DNA from: Rhizobium sp.
GTDB taxonomy: Bacteria > Pseudomonadota > Alphaproteobacteria > Rhizobiales > Rhizobiaceae
Assembly: GCA_027533385.1 (NCBI GenBank)
Contig: JAPZUE010000039.1
Coordinates: 105,681-169,680 of the forward strand
DNA: 64,000 nt
Direction: 5' to 3'
In this document: positions 45,686-56,025 of the stretch, piece by piece
Position numbering within the stretch: position 1 is the first letter of the stretch
Layout: each line of letters starts with the position of its first letter
Translations under genes and position numbers: made by a program
Notes under the pieces: generated by a model
What the model saw: the letters and a program-made list of their open reading frames with translations, nothing else
Databases searched by the model: none
What the model was told of the DNA's origin: nothing

Positions 45686-46312
45686 ATGGCAACGAAGAAG
45701 ACACCACCGAAGGATGACGACGCGCTGTCGATGCCGGGCGCGAGCGACATGGACTTCGACCAGGCCGTAGATGACCTGCGTGGCGTTCTGAAGGCGGACG
45801 CCGAAGGCGGTCTCGGTGATTTCGGTTCCGATCTCGGTCTGAAGGACGATCCGCTCGCAGCATTCGAATCGGATTTCGGCGGCGGCGCTGCAGCCGCCCC
45901 GAGCGATGACTTCGGTCTCGGCGATTTGGGAGGATCCAGCGATCTCGGCGGCGGCGATTTTGGCGGCGCGGGCGATTTCGGCGGATCCAGTGATTTCGGC
46001 GGCAGCGGTGATTTCGGTGGCTCGTCCGGTTCGCACCAGGAACCAGGCAGCGGACTGAGCGCCAATCTCGACCTGATCATGGACATCCCGATCGAGGTCC
46101 AGATCGTGCTGGGTTCCAGCAAAATGCAGGTTTCAGGGCTGATGAATCTCGAGGAAGGCGCCATTATCGCGCTGGACAAGAAGATCGGCGAGCCCGTCGA
46201 GATCATGGTGAATGGCCGGCGCATCGCGCGTGGCGAAATCACCGTCCTCGAGAATGACGATACGCGATTTGGTGTCAAACTGATTGAAGTGATGGCGACC
46301 AAGACATCCTGA
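45686..46312 (+). CDS. fliN: flagellar switch protein FliN with long Gly/Asp-rich N-terminus
   Basis: A protein of 208 residues. The C-terminal SpoA domain (about 125-205: [58 protein letters not shown]) is intact. The N-terminal half contains a low-complexity tract (about residues 75-115) of repeated DFGG/DLGG units that is probably disordered. It starts 61 bases after fliM. Confidence 0.95.
   Translation: MATKKTPPKDDDALSMPGASDMDFDQAVDDLRGVLKADAEGGLGDFGSDLGLKDDPLAAFESDFGGGAAAAPSDDFGLGDLGGSSDLGGGDFGGAGDFGGSSDFGGSGDFGGSSGSHQEPGSGLSANLDLIMDIPIEVQIVLGSSKMQVSGLMNLEEGAIIALDKKIGEPVEIMVNGRRIARGEITVLENDDTRFGVKLIEVMATKTS
45907..46029 (+). repeat. imperfect tandem repeat encoding DFGG units in fliN
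   Basis: A roughly 120-base stretch of repeated GATTTCGGCGGC-like units with spacers of 3-9 bases, several containing GGATCCAG. It encodes the Gly/Asp/Phe-rich linker of FliN and keeps the frame. Copy number may vary between strains. Confidence 0.75.
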
Positions 46313-46340
46313 CCCATGACGGGCCAGAGAGGAAAAGACC

Positions 46341-47381
46341 ATGATGGACTTTGACGATTTTGGCGGACCTTTAACCGGAAAACCGCTTTCCCAGGCCGAT
46401 AAGGCAGCCGCCGTGCTGCTGGCCATGGGAAAGGGTGTCGCCGGCAAGCTGCTCAAATACTTCACGCAGGCGGAGCTGCAGACGATCATCGCGTCGGCAC
46501 AGACGCTGCGCACGATCCCGCCGGATGAACTGACCGAACTCGTCAACGAATTCGAAGACCTGTTCACCGAAGGTGCGGGCCTCATGGACAACGCCAAGGC
46601 CATCGAGAGCATTCTCGAGGAGGGCCTGACGCCCGAGGAAGTCGATGGGCTTCTCGGACGTCGCACGGCGTTCCAGACCTATGAAGCTTCCATCTGGGAT
46701 CGCCTGCAGGATGCCGATCCGGATTTCATCGCAAAGTTCCTGATGCGCGAGCATCCCCAGACGGTTGCCTATATCCTCTCGATGCTGCCCTCTTCCTTCG
46801 GTGCCAAGGTTCTCCTGAAGCTGCCGGAAAGCCGTCGCGCCGACATCATGAACCGCACGGTCAACTTGAAGAATGTGAGCCCGAAGGCCGCTCAGATCAT
46901 CGAGAACCGAGTTCACGACCTGATCGCCGAAATCGACGCCGAGAAGAACTCGACCGGTTCGGCCAAGGTGGCAGAACTGATGAACGAACTCGAGAAGCCG
47001 GAAGTCGATACGCTTCTGCAGTCGCTCGAATCGATCAGCAAGGAATCGGTCAACAAGGTTCGGCCGAAGATCTTCCTCTTCGAGGACCTTCTGGTCATGC
47101 CGCAGCGCAGCCGCGTCCTGCTGCTCAACGATATCTCCGGCGAAATCCTGACCATGGCGCTGCGTGCCGCCAGCGCGGAGATCAAGGAATGCGTGCTGGC
47201 ATCGATCAGCCCGCGTTCGCGCCGCATGATCGAATCGGATCTGCAGGCCGGGACGGCGGGTATCAATCCGCGGGAAATCGCAATCGCCCGTCGTGCGGTC
47301 GCCCAGGAAGCCATCCGACTGGCAAATGCTGGGCAGATCCAGCTCAAGGACAGCGAAGGCGGCGACACACAGGCCGCTTGA
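46341..47381 (+). CDS. fliG: flagellar switch protein FliG
   Basis: A 346-residue rotor protein with all three domains. The N-terminal part binds FliF (LSQADKAAAVLLAMGKGVAGKLLKYF), the middle has the EHPQTVAYILSMLP motif, and the C-terminal charged helix contacts MotA (PRSRRMIESDLQAG). It follows fliN by 28 bases. Confidence 0.95.
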   Translation: MMDFDDFGGPLTGKPLSQADKAAAVLLAMGKGVAGKLLKYFTQAELQTIIASAQTLRTIPPDELTELVNEFEDLFTEGAGLMDNAKAIESILEEGLTPEEVDGLLGRRTAFQTYEASIWDRLQDADPDFIAKFLMREHPQTVAYILSMLPSSFGAKVLLKLPESRRADIMNRTVNLKNVSPKAAQIIENRVHDLIAEIDAEKNSTGSAKVAELMNELEKPEVDTLLQSLESISKESVNKVRPKIFLFEDLLVMPQRSRVLLLNDISGEILTMALRAASAEIKECVLASISPRSRRMIESDLQAGTAGINPREIAIARRAVAQEAIRLANAGQIQLKDSEGGDTQAA

Positions 47382-47415
47382 CCGGTCGCCTCTGTTGAAA
47401 ACCATCAGGATTGTC

Positions 47416-47446
47416 CACCCGCCGATTGAACCCCGATCGGCGGGTG
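47416..47446 (+). other. stem-loop between fliG and flhB
   Basis: A perfect 11-base stem (47416-47426 with 47436-47446) and 9-base loop, 35 bases after the fliG stop, without a following T-run. It may lower read-through into flhB or shield the fliG message. The whole fliG-flhB gap (180 bases) has no gene. Confidence 0.55.
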
Positions 47447-47561
47447 TCTACGTTCCCGAGGCCGGCTTTTTCCGGTGGCCGTGCAGGTACACTGCATGTG
47501 GCTCAATTGACCGGGGCAGCATCAAGTCCCTCCGGTTCAGCCTCCAGGGATGTCAGCGGCC

Positions 47562-48644
47562 ATGGCCGAAGATGACGACGAAGACAGCAAAACCGAAGAC
47601 CCAACCGAGAAAAAGCTTCGGGATGCTATGGAAAAAGGCAACGTGCCGACCTCGCGAGAGGCGCCGCTCTTTGCGACTGCGCTGGGCTTCTATCTGTTTG
47701 CCGTCTTTTTCCTTCCCGGGGCCGTGACGCGGCTCGGTCAGTCACTCAAGGACATCTTTGAACGGCCCGATCAGTGGTATCTCGGCACCGCCGTCGATGT
47801 CGTATCCCTGTTCACCCATCTCGCCTGGGAGATGGGTGTTTTCCTTGCTCCGATGCTGATCATGCTGATCTTGCTCGGCGTGAGTGCCAACGTGGCCCAG
47901 CACATGCCCTATTTCGTGCTGGAGCGGATCAGACCGCAGATGAACCGCATCTCGATCTTTGCGGGATGGAAGCGGATTTTCAGCGCGCAGGGCATGGTGG
48001 AGTTCGCCAAGTCGATCTTCAAGATCCTGGTGGTGTCGGCCATCATGGTGTTTGCGTTGCGCGGGGATTACTTCGCCGTCATCGACGCGATGTTCTCTGA
48101 CCCGCAGGTCATCTTCGTCAAGATGGCCGAAATCCTGAACAAGATGATGGTTATCGTCGTGATGGCAACGGCACTGCTTTCCGTCGTTGACGTGTTCTGG
48201 ACGCGGTACCACTGGTACGAACAACTGCGCATGACGAAGCAGGAGGTCAAGGAAGAGTACAAGCAGGCCCAGGGTGACCCGATCGTCAAGGCGCGCCAGC
48301 GTTCGATTGCCCGCGACCGTGCCCGTAGGCGCATGATTGCGAGCGTACCGCGCGCGACTTTGGTCATCACGAACCCGACCCACTACGCGGTGGCCTTGCG
48401 CTATGTGCGCGAGGAAAACGAGGCGCCGGTCGTCGTTGCCAAGGGACAGGACCTGGTCGCGCTCAAAATCCGTGAAATTGCCCGGGAGAACAATATCCCC
48501 ATTTTTGAGGATCCACCGCTCGCGCGCTCCATGTTTGCGCAAGTCTCGGTGGATAGCGTCATTCCGTCAATATTTTACAAGGCAGTCGCAGAACTCGTTC
48601 ACCGAGTCTATGCGTCCAAGGCCCCCAAAAGACGGATACGCTAG
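47562..48644 (+). CDS. flhB: flagellar export switch protein FlhB
   Basis: A 360-residue protein with four membrane helices and a cytosolic domain containing the self-cleaving NPTH motif ([14 protein letters not shown]), which changes specificity from hook to filament proteins. The start at 47562 is preferred because AGGGA lies 12 bases upstream; for the ATG at 47550 the same AGGGA would be directly adjacent. It follows fliG after a stem-loop. Confidence 0.94.
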   Translation: MAEDDDEDSKTEDPTEKKLRDAMEKGNVPTSREAPLFATALGFYLFAVFFLPGAVTRLGQSLKDIFERPDQWYLGTAVDVVSLFTHLAWEMGVFLAPMLIMLILLGVSANVAQHMPYFVLERIRPQMNRISIFAGWKRIFSAQGMVEFAKSIFKILVVSAIMVFALRGDYFAVIDAMFSDPQVIFVKMAEILNKMMVIVVMATALLSVVDVFWTRYHWYEQLRMTKQEVKEEYKQAQGDPIVKARQRSIARDRARRRMIASVPRATLVITNPTHYAVALRYVREENEAPVVVAKGQDLVALKIREIARENNIPIFEDPPLARSMFAQVSVDSVIPSIFYKAVAELVHRVYASKAPKRRIR

Positions 48645-48649
48645 GCCCG

Positions 48650-49090
48650 ATGAAGAAGTGCTCCTATACGAATCAGCGTGAACGCATCGTGGCAGAGGCT
48701 ATCAGCCCCGTCGCAAGCGAGTTGCGCCTTCTTGATGCTGCCGACCTCATTTCACTTTTGCGCTTTGAACTCTACGGAAATCTCTCTGACCTCGTTTCCT
48801 CCGCAGCCGAACTCTATTTTCATCCGGGCACCGTCGTGTTCGGCGCCGGTGGCGATTTTCGGCTGGACTGGGGCGGCCCTCCCGAGGTGGTGCTGGACCT
48901 CGAAATCAAGCCGCGCGGCATCACGATCTATTCACAGCTGACGCTGACAAACGAGCATGCCGGGCTCGACATCAAGCATATCGCGTTTCACGAGACATCC
49001 GGCGATCCGGATGCCAACACGCGCATGCTGGAAGACCGCCTGCACGAGGCGCGCTTCATCAAGGGACAGGCGTCCCCGCTTTACGGATAA
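48650..49090 (+). CDS. protein of unknown function after flhB (ORF146)
   Basis: A 146-residue soluble protein with no signal peptide or membrane segment. Features are LLDAADLISLLRFELYGNLSDLVSSAAELYFHPGTVVFG, then a beta-rich half (FRLDWGGPPEVVLDLEIKPRGITIYSQLTLTNEHAGLDI). No family was recognised. It starts 5 bases after flhB, in the place where S. meliloti carries an unnamed gene between flhB and visR, so it is probably a motility accessory protein. It converges with visR, 7 bases apart. Confidence 0.65.
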   Translation: MKKCSYTNQRERIVAEAISPVASELRLLDAADLISLLRFELYGNLSDLVSSAAELYFHPGTVVFGAGGDFRLDWGGPPEVVLDLEIKPRGITIYSQLTLTNEHAGLDIKHIAFHETSGDPDANTRMLEDRLHEARFIKGQASPLYG

Positions 49091-49097
49091 GGCTCTC

Positions 49098-49847
49098 TCA
49101 GGTGATATAGCCAAGGCGGATCGCCTTGGCGATCGCCTGGATGCGGTTGACCGAATCGAGCTTGATCGTGGCCGAGCCGAGATAGGCGTTGACTGTATGT
49201 ACCGACAGGCCCAGCCGCTCGGCGATTTCTTCGCTGATCCGCCCGTCGCCCGCCAGCTGCAGGCAGGCAATCTCGCGCTCGCTCAGCGTTTCGGAGGGCG
49301 CTGCACGCCGCTCGTCGAGCGACAGGATGTCGGTCATCACCTTGTAGCAGCGGCTGTGGACCGCCAGGATCAGTTCGCCCGGCAAATCGGCGCCGCCGAT
49401 CGTCGGGAAAACCACGTAGCCATTGCCGACTGCACCGAGGCGAACGGGGAAGGCAATACCCGAATAGGGCAGCAAACGCTCCTGCAGCTGGATGCCGAAG
49501 GGCGTGAAATCCGAGGCATCAAGAAAGCTGGTCTTCTCCTCTGCGCTCCACAGGACCGGCAGGGTCGAGGTTTCGATATGGGCCAGCAGGGTTTCGCCAT
49601 AGGCTGCGACGAAAGCCTCGCGGCCGCTGGCCAAGCCACTGCTCCAGTTCTCGAATTCCGGATCAAGCCGGCGCTTGTGTGGCAGGCTTGCGCCGGCGAC
49701 GCGAAAGGCTGCGAAGCCACGGGCGTTCAGCGACCTCTGCAGCGAAACGAGCTTCGGGAAAATGTCCGATCGCGATGTGACGGGGCGCTGGCCTGACCAA
49801 GTCGCATCTTCAAGGATGGATCCGCCTGGTCTGGTGTTGGTGGCCAT
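49098..49847 (-). CDS. visR: LuxR-family motility master regulator VisR
   Basis: A protein of 249 residues: an N-terminal ligand-binding-like domain (about 25-165) and a C-terminal LuxR helix-turn-helix (SEREIACLQLAGDGRISEEIAERLGLSVHTVNAYLGSATIKL). With VisN it forms the top-level activator of flagellar genes in S. meliloti. ATG 49847 lies 10 bases after the visN stop and follows a purine-rich site; the frame extends further into visN. Confidence 0.9.
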   Translation of the reverse strand: MATNTRPGGSILEDATWSGQRPVTSRSDIFPKLVSLQRSLNARGFAAFRVAGASLPHKRRLDPEFENWSSGLASGREAFVAAYGETLLAHIETSTLPVLWSAEEKTSFLDASDFTPFGIQLQERLLPYSGIAFPVRLGAVGNGYVVFPTIGGADLPGELILAVHSRCYKVMTDILSLDERRAAPSETLSEREIACLQLAGDGRISEEIAERLGLSVHTVNAYLGSATIKLDSVNRIQAIAKAIRLGYIT

Positions 49848-49857
49848 TCCTGCTTCC

Positions 49858-50607
49858 TTAGACGAGATTGTTGCGCACCGCATAGGCGACGGCTTCCGAG
49901 CGGGTCTTTGTTGCGGTCTTGCGCATCACGCTCGTGATGTAGTTGTTGATGGTGTTGCGAGAGATGCCAAGGATCGTCGCGATCTCGTCGCTGGTCTTGC
50001 CTTCGGCGATCCAGAACAGGCATTCCAGCTCGCGATCGGTCAGATCGAAATCCCGGTCGCTCTTGTGCCCCTTGTTGGCCGAAAGGCTCAACGCATAAGC
50101 CGCAAGCAGCCCGACCTCCCTCAAACGTTCGGGAGACAACACGTAGTCCTGCGGGAACAGCAGGAGCAAGGCCAGCCGGGTGCGGCCGACATTCAATGTT
50201 ACGGTACAATACTGGCGGCTGGTACCGACGGGCACATTGGCGTCGTCAGGGAGAATGGCATATTTGGGCTGCAGGACCGACAGGCATTTCTCCAGCTCGG
50301 TCGACTGGGAGTAACTCGTTGCCAGTTCGCTTTCGAGGCGGCGGACCAGATCGAAGGGCCAATCGGCAGCAACGACGAAGTCCAGACCCTCTTCCTGCAC
50401 GAGATCGTAGCGGGCAAGCAAGTGATGAGACGCGCCGACATACTCACAGAGCACACGAAGGCACTGGCTCATATCTCCCGAAAGCGCCGGCGTGGCAAGC
50501 TTTCGGATGAGAGCGTCCTTCGACGATGAGCCCTTCTGCAGAGGCTCAGCCGGAGGGGCAACGCGAGAGCGCCCCTGATTCCCCTCTGTTGTCAGCTCGG
50601 CATCCAT
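49858..50607 (-). CDS. visN: LuxR-family motility master regulator VisN
   Basis: A 249-residue LuxR-type regulator: an N-terminal effector-like domain (about 50-165) and a C-terminal DNA-binding domain (TDRELECLFWIAEGKTSDEIATILGISRNTINNYITSVMRKT). It acts with VisR, probably as a heterodimer, to induce rem and early motility genes. It is first in a two-gene unit, separated from fliF by a strong terminator and a 268-base gap. Confidence 0.9.
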   Translation of the reverse strand: MDAELTTEGNQGRSRVAPPAEPLQKGSSSKDALIRKLATPALSGDMSQCLRVLCEYVGASHHLLARYDLVQEEGLDFVVAADWPFDLVRRLESELATSYSQSTELEKCLSVLQPKYAILPDDANVPVGTSRQYCTVTLNVGRTRLALLLLFPQDYVLSPERLREVGLLAAYALSLSANKGHKSDRDFDLTDRELECLFWIAEGKTSDEIATILGISRNTINNYITSVMRKTATKTRSEAVAYAVRNNLV

Positions 50608-50831
50608 TCAATGTGCCCCTTTGAAGTGACAGCCTAGCATATCGCAGTTTCCGCCGCGTGCGACCGCAGCCAACTCACATACGTCCGCAATCTCGGACTA
50701 ACGAATCATGTTCACTGTAAAATATAAAGTGGCAAAGGTCACAAGCATTTGCGGTATTGAGAGCCAGCCTCAAGCATGCCTGCGCGGGCCGCATGATGCA
50801 TTCCCGTATCTTGATGAGACTACAATGCAAA

Positions 50832-50852
50832 ACCGCGCCCAGCGGGCGCGGT
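50832..50852 (-). terminator. rho-independent terminator of fliF
   Basis: A perfect 9-base GC stem (50832-50840 with 50844-50852) with a 3-base loop, 24 bases after the fliF stop. On the minus strand it is followed by TTTTG. It isolates fliF from visN; the remaining part of this 268-base gap should hold the visN promoter. Confidence 0.9.
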
Positions 50853-50875
50853 CGGTACTGACTTGTTCTTCGAGA

Positions 50876-52573
50876 TCAAGCGGCGTTGTCCACAGCCCAT
50901 TTGCGAAGGATCTTGGCGGCGCGCTCTTCGGAGATTTCCACCATGCGCGACAGACGCCGTTCGGGGCCTTCCTTGACGCGGCGGTTGAAGCCGCCATTCG
51001 GGTCGTCGTCCATGGTGAGCAGGTCGTCGGTCGAGTCGAACCCGAAGTCCGAACCGAAGCCCTCCATGAGGCCGCCGCCGCCCGCACCGCCGCCAATGGC
51101 CGGCGAGAAATCGGGCAGTTCGAGACCGGCTGCCTGTTCGCCAATACCACCGGCCAGTGCCGCATCGGCCCCGCCGCCACCTGCGGTGCGGATCATCGGA
51201 CGGATACCCATCCAGACGATGAGGAAGGCGACCGCCACGAAGGCCAGAGAGTTGATGATGCCACCGATGTTGCGGCTCAGGATCTCCATGAAGCCGGGGC
51301 CGGTCGAAGCCTCTTCCAGCAACTGGTTCTCCAGGAAGTCCATGGCTGTCAGCGTGACTACGTCGCCGCGGTCTACATCCAGGCCGGCCGCAGACGTGAC
51401 GATCTTCTGCATCTCGGCGAGATAGGCGTCGATCTTCGCCTGGTCGACAGGCTCACCGACCATCTTGGCAATGCGACCACGGTTGACGACAACAGCAACA
51501 GAGAGCTTCTCGACCGTGAAGCTGTTCTTGACGGTTGCGACCGTCTTGCTGTTGATCTCGTAGTTGGTCTGTTCTTCCTTCTTGTCCTGCTCGTCGGACG
51601 ATTCAGGGCCGGCGCCACCTGCATCGGGAGCAGCCTGGGGAATGTTCTGCTCAACGGTCGCGGCTGTGTCGGACTGACGCTGCAGCGACTTCTGCTGTTC
51701 CTTGGTGACGCGCACGGAGCGCTCGACGCGCGATTCGGGATCGTAGATGGTTTCCTGAATCTGCTGGCTGTCGGTGTTGATCTGGGCAGTGACGCTCGAA
51801 CGGAAGTTGTCCATGCCGAGGAAGGGAGCCAACGCCTTATCGATGTTGGTCTCGATTTCGCGCTGGACAGACTGGACCACGCCAAGCGAACGCGTCGCTT
51901 CGCCGCCCGATTCGTCGCCTGCCGCCAAAAGCTGACCGGTCGAATCCAGGATCGTTACGTCCTCCACGTCCAGACCTGGCACGGAGGAGGCAACCAGCTG
52001 GCGGATCGAGGCCGCAGCCTTGCGACCTGCATCCGACGAGGCGCGGATCATGACGGATGCAGTCGGCTTCTGTTCGCCGCGGCGGAAGTTGCCGATGTCG
52101 GGCATGACGATGTGAACGCGAGCGGCGGCGATGCCGGCGATCTGCTGGATGGTGCGTGCGACTTCACCTTCCAGCGCGCGGACACGCGTGACTTCCTGCA
52201 TGAACGAGGTCAGGCCCAGCGAGCCGACATTGTCGAAAAGTTCGTAGCCTGCATTGGCACTGTTGGGCAGGCCGCGCTCGGCCAGCAGAAGCCGAGCCTT
52301 GCCGGTCAGGCCGGCTCGAACGCTGATGCTCTGGCCGTCGGCGCCGGTCTCAAAATCGATGCCCGATTCGGCAAGTGCGATGCTGATCTGGTTCAGATCG
52401 ACCGGTTCCAGGCCGACATAAAGGGTCTCGTAGGAGGGTTTGTTGACGTAGAGGGCGCCGGCAATGATGATGGCGAACGAGATAACGGCGACGCCCGCCA
52501 TGGCGATAAGCTTCGCCTGGCCCATCGCCGCGAAATTTTTTGGTATCTGAAGTAATTGATTTAACAGACTCAT
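50876..52573 (-). CDS. fliF: flagellar MS-ring protein FliF
   Basis: A 565-residue protein with an N-terminal membrane helix (IAMAGVAVISFAIIIAGALYVN, about 23-44), a large periplasmic ring-building region, a second helix (IIGGIINSLAFVAVAFLIVWMGI, about 430-452) and a cytosolic FliG-binding tail (RRLSRMVEISEERAAKILRKWAV). The start at MSLLNQ is chosen five residues inside the longest frame. It is the only gene between the terminator above and the che operon end. Confidence 0.95.
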   Translation of the reverse strand: MSLLNQLLQIPKNFAAMGQAKLIAMAGVAVISFAIIIAGALYVNKPSYETLYVGLEPVDLNQISIALAESGIDFETGADGQSISVRAGLTGKARLLLAERGLPNSANAGYELFDNVGSLGLTSFMQEVTRVRALEGEVARTIQQIAGIAAARVHIVMPDIGNFRRGEQKPTASVMIRASSDAGRKAAASIRQLVASSVPGLDVEDVTILDSTGQLLAAGDESGGEATRSLGVVQSVQREIETNIDKALAPFLGMDNFRSSVTAQINTDSQQIQETIYDPESRVERSVRVTKEQQKSLQRQSDTAATVEQNIPQAAPDAGGAGPESSDEQDKKEEQTNYEINSKTVATVKNSFTVEKLSVAVVVNRGRIAKMVGEPVDQAKIDAYLAEMQKIVTSAAGLDVDRGDVVTLTAMDFLENQLLEEASTGPGFMEILSRNIGGIINSLAFVAVAFLIVWMGIRPMIRTAGGGGADAALAGGIGEQAAGLELPDFSPAIGGGAGGGGLMEGFGSDFGFDSTDDLLTMDDDPNGGFNRRVKEGPERRLSRMVEISEERAAKILRKWAVDNAA

Positions 52574-52733
52574 TCTGTCTCGCACCATCTACAAGAAGGT
52601 TCCGGGCGCTTTTGCCCTTGGCGCGACAATAGAAATCGAAACTTGTGCGAACGTTTCGCGAGGCCGGAAAGCCGAATTCATTTCGGCAAATCACGTAACC
52701 GGCTTACCTGCGGTGCCTTTTCCGCCGATGTCC

Positions 52734-53123
52734 TTAAAAGAAGTCGAAGTCGCCAGCCGCCTTGACCAGCGGTTGGGAATGCCCATGACGAAGACCTGCC
52801 CCCAGCGCCTTCTGCATGTCGGCAAGCTTGACGAGGCTCAGCGCCGTCGTCATGTCGATCATCCAATCATTCGGGATGGTCGCAGTGATTGTGTCGACGA
52901 ATTCCGCCAATCCACGTGCCTTCTGCACGGCAAGATCGATACCCTGCAGCACTTTGAGGCTGTCCGGATGCTCGAGGACCTTCGGGCCACCGAGTTCGAG
53001 GAGGTGCGGTTCCACACGCTCGATCAGATAAGCCACGTCGTGCAGCTCGCTGACGATGCGCATGAGGATTTCCGGAAGTTCTTCCAGTGTCTCCGGGTTG
53101 CCCGCCAAGTGTTCGTTTTGCAT
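52734..53123 (-). CDS. cheT: chemotaxis protein CheT
   Basis: A 129-residue helical protein (LEELPEILMRIVSELHDVAYLIERVEPHLLEL; IPNDWMIDMTTALSLVKLADMQKALG). It is last in the che operon, 13 bases after cheD. In S. meliloti cheT occupies this place and is required for normal chemotaxis; it has been considered CheZ-like in size and helicity. The start at 53123 is the first Met after cheD; the frame extends into cheD only as a shadow. Confidence 0.8.
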   Translation of the reverse strand: MQNEHLAGNPETLEELPEILMRIVSELHDVAYLIERVEPHLLELGGPKVLEHPDSLKVLQGIDLAVQKARGLAEFVDTITATIPNDWMIDMTTALSLVKLADMQKALGAGLRHGHSQPLVKAAGDFDFF

Positions 53124-53136
53124 CCGATGTCCAGTA

Positions 53137-53691
53137 CTAGAAGAACTCGATTGATGTTTCCACCGGCTTCGAAACAGGAACCGGACGCTGCTCCAGCGCC
53201 ACCGTCTTCTGTGTTTCTGCACCGGTGAGCGGATACTGTCTTGCCCGGCCGCTGACCGGCCAGAATTCCAATTTTCGGCCGTGTTCTCCGCCCGTAGAGG
53301 CCCCGACCACCTTGATGCCTTCGTCGCGCAGGAACTGCTGGGCGAAGGCCGCGTTCTGTTCTCCGACATTCGAGAATGTCGCGATCGTCTTGGCTCCACC
53401 AAAGATCTTTGCCTCCAGGCGATCCCTGCGGGCGCCCGATTTCAACAGACCGTTGATGAGAAGCTCCATGAGATGGACCCCGTAGCGGGTGGCGTCACCG
53501 CCACCAGCACCCGGCACAGCCGAACCCGGCAGAAGGAAGTGGTTCATGCCACCTACTCCTGCAATCGGATCCCGAATACAGGCAGCAACACACGAACCGA
53601 GGATGGTCGACAGAACCACATTCGGGTCCTTGCTGACTTTCCACTCCCCTTGGATAATATGGACGCGCTTTGCTGCACTGTCGTCGATCAT
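53137..53691 (-). CDS. cheD: chemoreceptor glutamine deamidase CheD
   Basis: A 184-residue enzyme with the catalytic Cys in [14 protein letters not shown] and the His in GGMNHFLLP, then [31 protein letters not shown]. It deamidates receptor Gln residues and can bind CheC-type phosphatases. Its ATG overlaps the cheY2 stop by 4 bases. Confidence 0.94.
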   Translation of the reverse strand: MIDDSAAKRVHIIQGEWKVSKDPNVVLSTILGSCVAACIRDPIAGVGGMNHFLLPGSAVPGAGGGDATRYGVHLMELLINGLLKSGARRDRLEAKIFGGAKTIATFSNVGEQNAAFAQQFLRDEGIKVVGASTGGEHGRKLEFWPVSGRARQYPLTGAETQKTVALEQRPVPVSKPVETSIEFF

Positions 53692-54077
53692 TTCAGTGCT
53701 CCGAATACAGCCTCGATGGCCGCCTTCATCTTCTCAATGGTGAAGGGCTTTGCCAGAACGTTGTTGGCACCAAGCTGTGCAGCCTTCTGGACCAGCGCGC
53801 GGTCGCCCTGCGCAGTCAGAATGATGAAGGCCGCCTTCTTGGTGTTGGGGTTGGTGCGAACCGCCTGCAGAAGGCCCAACCCGTCCATCTTCGGCATGTT
53901 GAAGTCCGAAATGACGAGATGATGGGGCTGCTGCTCCATGATCTTCATGCCCTGCTCGCCGTCACCGGCGGCAGTGATCTGCTTGAAGCCGAGCTGGGTC
54001 AGCGCGTCGCTGAGCAGCAGGCGACTGGTGACCTGATCGTCGACGATCAGAACTTTGATTTTTTCGGCTAGGGACAT
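53688..54077 (-). CDS. cheY2: response regulator CheY2
   Basis: A 129-residue receiver with Asp13/Asp14, phospho-Asp58 (VISDFNMP), Thr88-region ILTAQ and Lys (AKPF). Asp58 is the site known for S. meliloti CheY2, the CheY that acts on the motor. It follows cheB directly (one shared base). Confidence 0.92.
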   Translation of the reverse strand: MSLAEKIKVLIVDDQVTSRLLLSDALTQLGFKQITAAGDGEQGMKIMEQQPHHLVISDFNMPKMDGLGLLQAVRTNPNTKKAAFIILTAQGDRALVQKAAQLGANNVLAKPFTIEKMKAAIEAVFGALK

Positions 54078-55123
54078 TATTCGATACCTTCTTTTCGGGC
54101 AGCAGTGAGTTTCAGGATTTCCTCGCCAATGGAGGTAAGCGGCAGTTGATGCTCGACAGCGCCCAGCTCATAGGCGACTCGTGGCATCCCATAGACCACA
54201 CAGGTCTTTTCGTTTTGACCGATGGTGCGAGCACCGGCGTGACGCATCTTCAGAAGACCGGAGGCGCCGTCGCGCCCCATCCCCGTCAGGATGACCCCGA
54301 CCGCGTTGCGGCCCGCAAGCTCGGCAACGGAGTCAAACAGGACATCGACCGAGGGACGGTGTCCGTTGACCGGCGGACGCTCGACCAGCCGGCAGCACGG
54401 CGCCGAGGCGTTCGACACCTGAAGGTGACGTTCGCCACCGGGGGCCAGATAGATCTTGCCGATCTCCAGCCGTGCACCATCCGTGGCCTCCTCCACCACG
54501 GGGGCGCAGAGGCGATTGAGGCGCTCGGCGAAGCTCTTCGTGAAGGTCGGCGGCATATGCTGCGTAATCACCGTCGGCGGGCAGTTGCGCGGGAACTTCT
54601 GCAGAACGGCGATCAATGCCTCGACGCCGCCGGTCGATGAACCGATCGCGACGATCTTGCGGCCGACCCGGAAGTCTGCCGCAGGCGTGACCGGGGCGGC
54701 CTGTACATGTGAAACAATGCTCTGGCGATGCTGCGAGCGCGCCGCGGCCTTCACCTTTTCGGCCAGCTCGCCGAAGGGGCGGGCGTCACCGGGCTGGGGC
54801 TTTGCAACACAGTCGAAGGCGCCGATTTCGAGCGCGGCCAGCGTTGCTTCCGCGCCCCGATGGGTCATGGTGGAGACCATGATCACCGGCATCGGCCGGA
54901 GCTTCATGATCTTTTCCAGGAATTCCAGGCCGTTCATGTTCGGCATCTCGATGTCGAGGGTGACGACATCGGGATTGAGCTGCTTGATCGCCGCGCGAGC
55001 TTCCATCGCATCGCCGGCCTGACCGATGACGCTGACATCCGGGTCCTGGTTCAGCACAGCGGTAATAAGGCCGCGCATGGTGGGGCTGTCATCAACGACG
55101 AGAACGCGTGCAGGTGCCGCCAT
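54077..55123 (-). CDS. cheB: chemoreceptor methylesterase CheB
   Basis: A 348-residue protein: receiver with Asp11/Asp12 and Asp57 (TLDIEMP), linker, then the C-terminal esterase with the Ser in IGSSTGG, the His in TQHMP and the Asp in GMGRDGA. It removes methyl groups from receptors when phosphorylated by CheA. ATG 55123 overlaps the cheR TAA by one base; the longer frame lies inside cheR. Confidence 0.95.
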   Translation of the reverse strand: MAAPARVLVVDDSPTMRGLITAVLNQDPDVSVIGQAGDAMEARAAIKQLNPDVVTLDIEMPNMNGLEFLEKIMKLRPMPVIMVSTMTHRGAEATLAALEIGAFDCVAKPQPGDARPFGELAEKVKAAARSQHRQSIVSHVQAAPVTPAADFRVGRKIVAIGSSTGGVEALIAVLQKFPRNCPPTVITQHMPPTFTKSFAERLNRLCAPVVEEATDGARLEIGKIYLAPGGERHLQVSNASAPCCRLVERPPVNGHRPSVDVLFDSVAELAGRNAVGVILTGMGRDGASGLLKMRHAGARTIGQNEKTCVVYGMPRVAYELGAVEHQLPLTSIGEEILKLTAARKEGIE

Positions 55124-56025
55124 TATTTGCGCCCTCCGTTCTTGCCGAGATAGCGATAGGTCGTGATGCCGATGTTGTCGAAGTCGTTTTTCGAGTCGCC
55201 GGAAACACGCTCCGAATGGCCGATATAGAGGTGACCGCCAACCGGCAGCAAATCGGCGAAACGTGTCCAGATCCGCATCTGGGTCGGTTCGTCGAAGTAA
55301 ATCACGACGTTGCGGCAGAAGATCACGTCGAACTTGCCCTTGAACGGCCACTGGGCCATCAGGTTGAGCTCGTTATAGGTGATCAGGCGCTTCAGACGGT
55401 CGTCGACCTGAAACTTCCGGCGACCGCTGATCTCGACTTCCTTGAACCACTGTTTGCGGATGGCAGGCGACACGGTTTCCAGCGCCTGCTCGTCATAGGC
55501 ACCCTGACGGGCGATCGCGAGGATCTTCGGATCGATGTCCGTCGCGAGGATCTTGAAGTCGTAATCGAGGACGTTCGGGAAAGCCTGGAAGACCGTCAGC
55601 GCGATCGAATAGGGCTCCTGGCCGTCAGAACTTGCCGCAGACCAGATGCGCACACGACCGCCAGACTTCGCACGCTGAACCAACTCCGGCAGAACCTCAT
55701 CCCGCAGATGCTCGAAATGATGGTTTTCACGGAAGAAGCGGGTGAAATTGGTCGTCAGATGCGACAGCATCTCGCGACGCTCGCCTGCGCCTTCCGGCGA
55801 CGCGACGAGCTGACAATAGGCGCGGAAGCCTGAAAGGCCGAGGTTGCGGATATGCTTAGACAGACGCGAATAGACAAGCGACGCCTTGCTGTCGTTCAGC
55901 GCGATGCCCGCATCCGAATAGATCATGGCAGCAATCTCATTGAGATCCCGTCGGGTCAGCGGGTATTCGCCGCTGGCCAGGACTTCATCGTCCGATTGAC
56001 GGGATGGACTCATTGCAAATGTCAT
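55123..56025 (-). CDS. cheR: chemoreceptor methyltransferase CheR
   Basis: A 300-residue SAM-dependent methyltransferase: N-terminal helical domain ([21 protein letters not shown]) and catalytic domain with [18 protein letters not shown] and [18 protein letters not shown]. It methylates receptor Glu residues. It overlaps cheW by 4 bases; Met5 is an alternative start. Confidence 0.95.
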   Translation of the reverse strand: MTFAMSPSRQSDDEVLASGEYPLTRRDLNEIAAMIYSDAGIALNDSKASLVYSRLSKHIRNLGLSGFRAYCQLVASPEGAGERREMLSHLTTNFTRFFRENHHFEHLRDEVLPELVQRAKSGGRVRIWSAASSDGQEPYSIALTVFQAFPNVLDYDFKILATDIDPKILAIARQGAYDEQALETVSPAIRKQWFKEVEISGRRKFQVDDRLKRLITYNELNLMAQWPFKGKFDVIFCRNVVIYFDEPTQMRIWTRFADLLPVGGHLYIGHSERVSGDSKNDFDNIGITTYRYLGKNGGRK

